Assembly: GCA_964030785.1 (NCBI GenBank)
Contig: OZ034967.1
Coordinates: forward strand, 48,457,533-48,521,532
Reading direction: 5' to 3'
DNA length: 64,000 nucleotides
Origin: Siderastrea siderea
Taxonomy: Eukaryota > Cnidaria > Anthozoa > Scleractinia > Rhizangiidae
In this document: piece after piece, positions 56,036 through 64,000 of the stretch
How positions within the stretch are numbered: the first letter of the stretch is position 1
Layout: every line of letters starts with the position of its first letter
Translations under genes and position numbers: made by a program
Notes under the pieces: model-generated
Seen by the model: the letters and a program-made list of their open reading frames with translations, nothing else
What the model was told of the DNA's origin: nothing
The model's database searches: none

Positions 56036-57780
56036 TGGCATCACAGGCAGCCCAAGCTAAGGTTGAGAGCTGCGTATAAATTAGACTGTTTTTTCCACGC
56101 TATGCATAATAATGTCATCAGCACACTATGCATAATAATGACATCGGCAACAGTTTAAGAGTTAGTATGGAAATGATACAAAACGTCTCAAATTGCCACA
56201 AATCAGAAAGAAGTCGAAATAAAAATGATTTACCTTATTTCATAGTTGGATTGGTCTGAAGCTTTCTGGATTGGTTTGAAGCTTTTTGGGCGAGAAATTG
56301 AGGTTTATATTTTTCACGTTTACTGAACGTTTAGAATTAATAAAAGGCAGGAAACAGTTTCACACTGCACCTCACTTGAGGTTCGATAAATTCCATCACA
56401 ATAAATGAATCGCCCTAAAACTTCAAAGGTGTATTCTTAGGTCTTGCACATACCTCTGTTCTTTCTCATGGGTTCCAGATCCTATTTTAAGCCGTCGAAA
56501 ACGCCTCTCAAATACGAAACTTGCCTTTCCTGGTATGCGTTTTCATTTGAAGTGCACAGATGAATCATTGCGAGCCGCGTTTCGACGACAAAATGTCCCT
56601 CAGCCGGGGAGAGGCTGAGTGAGATTGTCGACAAGCAAACACGACACTGCGGAGTCCAGAGAGGTCTGTTTGACGGAAATAGAGATTCACTCGCCTCACT
56701 TCACTTGGAAAACCATATTTTTGTTTTAGGGACGAAAGGAAGAACTATCTTTTGCTGCACTCTAATCAATCCATTCGATAATTTTATGCCGAGTATTTGG
56801 CGCAAGTGATCCTACTCGCTGCCCGCAAATCAACCTCATTATTGAATTCCGATATATAGGGTTGTCTTGCCCTAAAAAAATATTACTGTGACCGTGGAAA
56901 ATAATCACCACAATTTCCACTCCTTTGAAAACCGGTGCAAATTTTTTTTCTAGGTGGAGACTGCTCCTCGTCTCTGCTTCTAAATTTTGACAACATTTTT
57001 TGCGGTAAACAGGTAAATGTGACAGAACAATTCACTATGCTAATATATTGTCGCACGAAGACATTAAAGCGTGCTCATGGCGTCAATTGAGGCGACTAAA
57101 TTTCACGGGCGTGCTGATAGTTTTCTATTTTCATCAAACCAACCTCTCTGGACTCCGCAGTGTCGCCTTCTGCTTGTGGACAATCTCACTCAGCCTCTCC
57201 CTGGCTGAGGGACATTTTGTCGTCGAAACGCGGCTCGCAATGATTCATGTGTGCACTTCAAATGAAAACGCATACCAGGAAAGGCGAGTTTCGTATTTGA
57301 GAGGCGTTTTCGACGGCTTAAAATAGGATCTGGAACCCATGAGAAAGAGCAGAGGTATGCGCAAGACCCAAGAATACACCTTTGAAGTTTTAGGGCGATT
57401 CGTTTATTGTGATGGAATTTATCGAGCCTCAAGTGAGGTGCAGTGTGAAACTGCTTCCTGCCTTTAATTAATTCTAAACGTTCAGTAAACATGAAAAATA
57501 TAAACCTCAATTTCTCGCCCAAAAAGCTTCAAACCAGCCCAGGAAGCCCTCAAATAATGACCAATACAACAATGAAATAAGGCAGATCATTTCTATTTCG
57601 ACTTCTTTCTGATTTGTGGCAATAATTGAGACGTTTTGTATCATTTTCATGCTAAGTCTTAAATGTTGCCGATGTCATTATTATTGCATAGCGTGCCGAT
57701 GTCATTATTATGCATAGCGTGGAAAAAACAGTCTAATTTATGCGCAGCTCTCAACCTTAGCTTGGGCTGGCTGTGATGGC
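56036..57780. mobile_element. Second foldback-like inverted repeat (1.75 kb)
   Basis: The left arm at about 56036-56672 and the right arm at about 57136-57780 are inverted copies around a 463-bp loop. Mirrored landmarks: AAGCTAAGGTTGAGAGCTGC / GCGCAGCTCTCAACCTTAGC; CAAAATGTCCCTCAGCC / GGCTGAGGGACATTTTG; and ACTGCGGAGTCCAGAGAGG / CCTCTCTGGACTCCGCAGT. Each arm also holds a tandem duplication of CTATGCATAATAATG. No gene was recognised. Target-site duplication not resolved. Confidence 0.75.
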
Positions 57781-57781
57781 A

Positions 57782-58413
57782 TGGATACAATCTTTCCCCA
57801 CCCGGTGGTTTGCTATGCCAAAAGAAAACAATTAACATTCAAGTCTTTCCAGGAGTCATATATGTTTATGGTGTGACCCTAGGTTTTCCCTATGTAGACA
57901 TGGCACTTTGTGCCGGGCAGATAAGAACAGTTTCGAATCCACTTTTTCTTTGGGCAATTTTTTCATCTATATTTTCAACCTTCGTAAAGTTGTATAGTTC
58001 ACAGATTGAGTGACCTCCTATTACTTGAATCGTGAGAAGTGAGCGTTACGTGTTTGACATGTAGGTGTATCCCTCTCAGCGTGTTTCATTACACTCGGTA
58101 TTAATGCTTTTGTCCTCATCAAAAGTGTTGAGTTCAATTTTTGCCTCGAGCCACTAGTCTCGAGATTGCTGTCACACTCTCTATGAAATCGTATATCTAT
58201 CTCTGCTGTGAACATGACTACAATGTTCCATATCGTTTAGTCCTAATTTTTAATGCAACTGAACTGAAAAAGTACTATGTCCGCCGATTTCGACAATAGT
58301 ACTCTCGTCTTAGACAAAGTACCACTTCTCAATTTTATCCTTCAAAATCTTAACAAGACTTGCCTTTAAACGTTACTGTTAGACAAGGAGAAATAGCAGT
58401 CAGTTTGCAAACA
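57782..58413. other. No supported feature
   Basis: Between the second foldback and a decayed transposon-like gene. Only short frames. Confidence 0.4.
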
Positions 58414-59777
58414 TTAATGAGCCGGTCTCTTATACCATGGATCACCGAATTCATTTGCAGTGAGACACGTATTGCTTGAACAGAATGTACAATTTTCCAG
58501 AAAGGCTGTAGGCAGGAATACCTGATAGGAGGGAATGTCGTCGGAACGACATATTTGATACCCTTGCGGCATAGGCGACTCTTCAATTACAGCAGCGTTC
58601 ATGTCAACATCGAAGGTCAGTGTATCCATCGGTTGCAGGGCAAAGAATGTCCCCATGCCCAAAATTTGCCAAATCTTAACCAGGCGACCAAATTCCGGCC
58701 GAATTTAAATATTTGGCTTGGGAGGAGCTCTTGAACAAAGTCAAATGTTCTCTTATTGCACTCTTTAGGTACACAACACTTTCACTGGATATTTTGCATG
58801 CAAATCCTATCCCCATTATCTCAAGGAGGGAAGTCACGCATTGCCAGTGGTCGCCATCTTTGTCAACGTACTTTGACAGGATCATCGGCAGTATAGTAGC
58901 AAGCATCCACATTCGTGATGCAGTTTGTCCCAGGTTAGTGGAACTTTCACGCGATAAGTCCGCTTCTGTGATGACAAAGGGGCGATCTTTGCAATGCACA
59001 TAGCCCAAAGGAAACTTGCGGATGTCATTATTTATCTCCGTAAGAGAGAAACATCCTTCACTTATGTAGTACCTTAACAAGTATTTGATTTCGTAAGAAA
59101 GAACGCCCTCTAACAAGACGTGCATAACATCCATGGGGAGTTGTTGTGTGACATCAAAATAGGGCGCTTCAAGAAGTTTGCTTCTCGTTGAAACGCCACA
59201 TTTTTTAGAGTAGTACTCTTGTAAAAATTTTGAGGCGCAGTTTCCAGAAGTTCCAGGTGTACTGAATGCTCCTCTTTCGTCCTTAATGTAAACTCCTCTT
59301 CGGTGAAACATTCTTGCATGGATTCGAATGTCGCCATACAAAGTCTACATTTCCTGAATGCTCCCCCAACACTTTCTTTGAAGCCTCCACTTAATTGACT
59401 TGCGGGAGTGTCAGCCAACAGGGCTAAAAGGGCGCCTCTTATTCGCATTACTCCACCGAAGACCTGAAATGGGTGGCCCTTTGCAAGGATCTTTAAGTCA
59501 TCCACAATTGGAGCTGATATGGCGTTTATCCCGTATTTCTTAAGCAGACTTGTTTTGCAGATTGGAAGTAAATGTATCGATTTTGGCTTGGATCTATACT
59601 TTGGGTTTATGTTTGCGAGCTGATAATAGAACAAACTTAGTTTGTGGATTTTGTTTGTTAACGGGTTGTTAAGGTTAACGTTGTCATAGTAAAAAATTAG
59701 CTGTAAGGCGTTGTTATCACAACCAAAAAGTTCATGGCTTTGTAGGAAACTTCCATCACAGAAATTGTCGTAGGCGT
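58414..59777 (-). pseudogene. Transposon-like gene of an uncharacterised invertebrate family, broken
   Basis: The upper part (about 59777-59247) reads SHELFGCDNNALQLIFYYDN, VFGGVMRIRGALLALLADTP and CRLCMATFESMQ with FTEEEFTLRTKEEH. After a one-base frameshift near 59247 it continues CASKFLQEYYSKKCGVSTRS, FDVTQQLPMDVMHVLLEGVL and LGQTASRMWMLATILPMI to a TAA at 58678-58676. A further frame at 58662-58414 may be the last part (FLENCTFCSSNTC). I remember this CRLCMAT / P-x-D-x-MH-x-LLEGV pattern from many near-identical predicted proteins in invertebrates, probably from a mobile element, but cannot name the superfamily. The 5' side is cut off where the CATATGG-rich repeat begins. Confidence 0.6.
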
Positions 59778-59794
59778 TTGGAGTTTGATCCCCT

Positions 59795-60225
59795 TACCAA
59801 AGCAAAAGTATGGGAATGATATGGCAAAGCTTGGGCCATATATGACCCATATGTGGGAATGGTATGGGAAGGTTGAGTGCTGATACGGAAACCATATGGG
59901 GCCAAATTTTTCCAAATTTTAAGGTCTGGAAATTGTATGGGAAAAAAGCCCATGCTACCCATTGTATGGAAAAGCTATGGGTATACAGTGCTCATACGTA
60001 TTTCATAGGAATGGCACACTGGCTTGCTCTGTCTCTTCTATGGAAATCATATGGCATGTCCAAGTTTGAATATCCCATATATTTTCCATACCAACCGACA
60101 GTTTCTCCACAGGGTTATCATATATGGGAACTCTATGGGACCACCTCTTAATGAGTTAGCACATACTATACGTGCCCATATATATTCCATAGCAATGGCA
60201 CGTTGTCTCGCTGAATCATTTTGAA
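59795..60225. repeat. CATATGG/TATGGGAA-rich repeat, about 183-bp period
   Basis: Many copies of ATATGGGA, CCATATG and CTATGG occur in both orientations. TTTCATAGGAATGGCACACT near 60000 recurs near 60186 as TTCCATAGCAATGGCACGTT. It sits next to the truncated 5' end of the transposon-like gene and may be an insertion that cut it. Confidence 0.55.
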
Positions 60226-60229
60226 GAAA

Positions 60230-61329
60230 AAATATGACATGTAAGTTCCACAATTTATGTAAATTTTGTAAAGTTAACTGAAATAGTTCTTATACAGAGG
60301 ACACATGCACATACAAGGCATCCTTTTTAAGACTCTCTTTTATCTGACTAATCTCATACAAGTAACTATACAGTAGTTGAATTTTAAAAGCCTCCACACA
60401 GGTATCTGTAGAACAGCTTAAATTAAACCATGACTTTTACTGCTAAGAAAATGGCAGGTGATATAGACAACATAACTGTTGAAGGTTTAAGGATTTTAAA
60501 CCAATAATTTCATAAGTCATCTTTGAACAGCAAAATCTTTAATGGTCTTAATGTGAAGCAGTTGACACTAGTCCATTAACGCACAACTTTACAGACCTCC
60601 TCACAGGTAGTTTCTCACAGTGAGAAGAACATTAACTTTAATATGGCAATAAATTATGGCTCCTCCTCCTCCTATAAAGTAAAAAGATCACTGTTACAGC
60701 AATATTATTAGTTTCTCAGTATCTGAAAAGAGAGGCTACATTGTAGGTCACGCTGAGGTGCTAAAAGCACAGAATCTATCCTCTATTAATGGCAGCTGAC
60801 TGGATACTGCCTTCATTTTATAATTCATTATTTTTTGTGTTTTTAACGTGGCATACATACCCAGCCCCCAACAAGGCCATTTTGACCTGGCAATCAGGCA
60901 CAGTATAAATAATTTACTTAGAACTTGAAATGTACAGTATGGCACCATAGTCAGTTGAGGAACTGCATGGTTATGTAACCTTGCAGACTTATAGGGTGAC
61001 AACTGGTACTAGACCATGTACAATTTGTTTGTTTTTCAATCGCAAGCTATTGCTGAATAACTTTAAGGAAACATTAGTGATCAGCTTCTCAAACAAAGTT
61101 CAACAACTATTCTCAACCAAAATAGGTTTCCCGCTAAAACACTTGACTTTTCTTAGAATACATAAGCAGAGCTCACTATTGCATCTGTAGCAAGTCTCCA
61201 CCAGCCATTAATTCCCCCTAAGGCACCAAAGTTAATGTATAAATTACCTTCACCTGTCACCAAACATTTCTTTTATGAACAGCATGAGCTTAGTAAACAA
61301 TTTTCTGATCTAGCAAGTTTTACATGTAT
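60230..61329. other. 3' flank of the EnSpm-like gene, nothing else seen
   Basis: No exon or repeat boundary found; a (TCC)n stretch lies at about 60660. If the neighbouring gene is a transposon, its terminal repeat should be here or just beyond, but none was recognised. Confidence 0.4.
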
Positions 61330-63755
61330 TCAGTCTTTTTCAATATGGTTTGGAAAATGAGCTGCATATCCGACATCATGGTCTGAAAACTTCATATAAA
61401 CACATACATCAATAATGTCTTCAAGAGGAATAACATCAAATCTGTGCTGAGCTGGTTGCTGGAGACAGACAATGTGGTTCACCAGACTTGCTCCCAACAA
61501 TTCATCACTGTTACAGATACGGTGACCAGCCAAGGGCATTGGTGCAATGATTGCCCCACAGGCCAATCTCAGATATCCTTGACAGCAAAGAATACTTCAA
61601 CTTGCCCATAGAATATGGGCATGCAACAGTGGTATGCAACAGTGAAGTTGTTTCTCTTAGAAACTCTCTTGTATGTTCTGGAGTGGAACATTGCATCCCC
61701 AGTTTCGAGTCTGGAGAAAAATGTGACATCTGAAATGGATTCCGCACCAAGATATAACAGGAGGTCTTCTTCATAGGGTGCATTCCCAGATGTGCCTTTC
61801 TTCATTGCTCCCACTGCATAGAATTCATTTTTTAGGTGTGTTCTGTTAGTCCTATAAAAAAAAGCAGGGAAATTTGTGTGTTGCAGTAGTCTCAAATTAT
61901 CAATTGAAATATTTTATTAATAAGGTACGGTCACAGTACACTGCAGATAAGCCCCCTACCGATCACCCATACCAACAAATAAGATCTGTACGAGGTGCCA
62001 TGTCTTATTATTTGTAACTCATTATACTGTAAATTTTAAGAGATACTGACCTGTCAGTGCGTCCACACAGTTGGAAAACCAAATCTTTAGCACATCCTTG
62101 AGGCATCTCATCTATCATCTCTGGCAGGCGCTGATGGCTTGTAACAGCGGTCATTATCTTTAATAAATAACAAACACCAAATACTATTTTCACTTGTTAT
62201 CTAAGAAAACAAACTTTCATATTATCTATTTTTACTGCAGTCATCTTAAGTCAACCAGAAGAAGTTTCACAAAGGCAAGGAAACTGCACTTTAAAAACAG
62301 TGTATGACAATTAAAGAATCTCTTACCTGACTTGCAATATTTTGTGTTCCATGGAAATAGCTGCTTATGTCCCCATTCCAATCTTCAAACACAAAAAGGG
62401 AACTGCACCACAGGGGACTATGGTCAGACACTGACTTCTTGAGATGAAGGAGCATCTGTTGATTCATCAGCACATATCTTGGGCCTATGGAGTCAGGATT
62501 CATGAGAAATTAAGGGTTAGTTGTAAAACAAAATTAATAACTTCAGACAGTGTTCCACAATGGCTGCAGTGAGTTCGGTCCAGCGTATTCCTATTTCAAA
62601 ACTTGTCAACCTAAAAAGGGCAGTAATACTGCCTAAAACTTTGTACATATTTACAATTTTAAGGCTCGGAAAATGCTGTAGAAAAACTCATTTTTACCTG
62701 ACAGTCTAGTCATCACCTGTCCTCTTAAATTTACCTATGTACAGTAAACAGCTATCATGGGGGTCACCAATAATTCATTGTTTTTAACTGTGAACTAGTA
62801 ATTAGCCTTATCTGCCTAGACCAGACACCAAAATATCATTGCATACCATAATAAGCATCAAACATGTGAACAAAATGTATCAGAAACTTCGCAGCCATTT
62901 CCAGTTCTTTGGGTGAAATGGACCTTCCAGACAACAGTATAATGCCACCGACCAACAAGGCATAATGTTGGTAATAATCAGCTTCAAGGACACCTTTCAT
63001 GCACGGGAGCGAGTAGTAATACAACCAGTTGCGGTACTCTGTTGCTGCAGTTGAAAAAAGAAACACATGTAGTAATCATTAGAAATTATAATTGCTACTG
63101 ACCACTACCAAATTGCTTGTTGAAAAAGTTTGACTATCACCAGAAACATTTATGGCTACAAGTGAATGACTCTTGTGGAATACCGTTAATTGTCAGATGA
63201 CATGTAATCACATGATATGCATGACGAACAGCTTGTAATAGAAGAGGTTAAATTGATTGACGTTTATTTTGTTATGGGATACATACAGGATGAAACAATT
63301 ACACTGGAACCAGGTATTTACCTTGTAGTTATGTTTGTAACAAAGAATGAGAGACTTACCACCCTAAATTAACATTTACCCCTGGGTAAAATGTTAATTT
63401 GGCAGGGTAAATGTTAATTAAGGATGGTAAATGCCTGGTTCAGATTACCAATAATCAGGGGAATAAAATAGTATTATACACATGTACCTTTCCAAAACTT
63501 CACATGATGTTGTATACTTCTGGGGACTCTGGTGTTTACACTTGGGGGCTTGATCTCCAGCAGGCGTTTGTCCACTCTCTCCACACTGTTTCCACAGTAC
63601 CATTTCTGCCCACTATGCTTTGAATTAAACCACAGACCAACAAGCTGCTTCACTACCCCAAGAAACACATAGTGCATTGCATCAATGCCAATTCCTCTGA
63701 CAATATCAAAGCTTGGTAGCTGTAATAATGGACTTGGTGCCTTGAAGCCACAAAC
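61330..63755 (-). CDS. EnSpm/CACTA-related transposase-like gene (five exons, frameshift)
   Basis: Minus-strand exons 63755-63488, 63044-62847, 62484-62327, 62157-62051 and 61851-61330; every splice site is GT-AG and all phases agree. Segments: FDIVRGIGIDAMHYVFLGVV, VERVDKRLLEIKPPSVNTRV, PRSIQHHVKFWK; TEYRNWLYYYSLPCMKGVL; SISPKELEMAAKFLIHFVHM; LMNQQMLLHLKKSVSDHSPL and FEDWNGDISSYFHGTQNIA. The DAMH...LGV block, PRS...WKA-E-R, and the LLHL ... HGT block match the tnp2/DUF4218 part of EnSpm (CACTA) transposases as found in animals. The last exon contains ACGAIIAPMPLAGHRICNSD and ends in TGA, but needs a one-base frameshift near 61579 (VK|GYLRLACG). It is either a transposon relic, a recently broken domesticated gene or an assembly error. 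5' exons lie beyond the window. Confidence 0.65.
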
Positions 63756-63989
63756 CTAAAACATTTAAATGTAAGGGCTGTTTATTTGCATAGTAATAAC
63801 TGGTACTGACAGTTGAAGTAGACATCTGTAGTTGTATGATTCTGTTGAGAAGGTGACCATGACTACTTAACAAAGGTCTACTTAATACAGGTTTCCACTT
63901 TATATAGGTCTAATAATACTGGTAGCTAGAAGAAATCAAATTTTTTTACAATAGTTTTAAAGTAAAAATTGATGGAAGATTTTACTTAC

Positions 63990-64000
63990 TGCTTCATTTC
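63990..64000 (-). CDS. Partial exon at the window edge
   Basis: GAAATGAAGCA|GTAAGTAAAA on the minus strand is a strong splice donor. It is probably the end of the exon preceding 63755 in the EnSpm-like gene. Only 11 bases are visible. Confidence 0.4.

Overview
This is a eukaryotic window, most likely from a cnidarian and probably an anthozoan (coral or sea anemone). The reasons are: AT-rich DNA; multi-exon genes with clear GT-AG introns; a tRNA-derived SINE; an L1/Tx1-like LINE; a Penelope-like element; hAT, pogo, piggyBac-like and EnSpm-like relics; and several uncharacterised gene families that I remember from cnidarian gene sets (memory, not a search). It has no operons, CRISPR array, rRNA or complete tRNA gene. 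Most of its content is mobile DNA or relics of it.

Layout. 0-4.5 kb: the last two exons of a plus-strand gene, with a 201-bp MITE in its intron, then a SINE and a 63-bp tandem duplication. 4.5-7.5 kb: a complete-looking hAT element with 13-bp inverted ends, 6-bp flanking repeats and an unbroken 712-codon transposase. 7.8-8.3 kb: a short F-box/LRR protein. 8.7-10.3 kb: a broken second hAT transposase. 10.3-15 kb: an uncharacterised minus-strand gene whose exons agree in splice phase, with a 1.56-kb piggyBac-like element in one intron. 15.6-18.5 kb: a GTTCCGGGGT-type minisatellite, a small gene with a RAG1-N-like zinc domain, and a roughly 175-bp tandem repeat. 18.5-25.7 kb: an L1-like LINE on the minus strand, with a 1.57-kb MITE nested in its 3' part and about 0.38 kb of DNA inside ORF2. 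25.7-32.3 kb: mostly unassigned, with an LDL-receptor class A exon, two MITEs and a three-copy tandem repeat.

32.3-34.8 kb: a pogo-type element with a three-exon transposase carrying one nonsense codon. 35.0-41.2 kb: a 6.2-kb hAT element, delimited here by a 16-bp TIR and a 5-bp CTCTA repeat, whose decayed gene joins an OTU-like domain, a charged linker, a TTF-type zinc finger and a hAT transposase. 41.6-44.0 kb: a foldback-like inverted repeat with arms over 1.1 kb and GATC-rich minisatellites. 44.0-49.0 kb: a minus-strand gene of eight recognised exons whose C-terminus resembles that of the gene at 1.5 kb. 49.9-51.5 kb: a head-to-head pair of Penelope-like 3' ends with GIY-YIG domains and a hammerhead-like motif. 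53.0-53.4 kb: a TA-flanked MITE. 56.0-57.8 kb: a second foldback-like inverted repeat. 58.4-59.8 kb: a broken transposon-like gene next to a CATATGG-rich repeat. 61.3-64 kb: a minus-strand EnSpm/CACTA-related gene running off the window.

Several otherwise good genes carry single-base frameshifts, some in short homopolymers. They are either young pseudogenes or affected by uncorrected long-read errors. The most unusual items are the OTU-hAT element, the RAG1-N-like gene, the two foldback structures (one ending 17 bp past a stop codon), and a piggyBac-like insertion 24 bp upstream of an exon.
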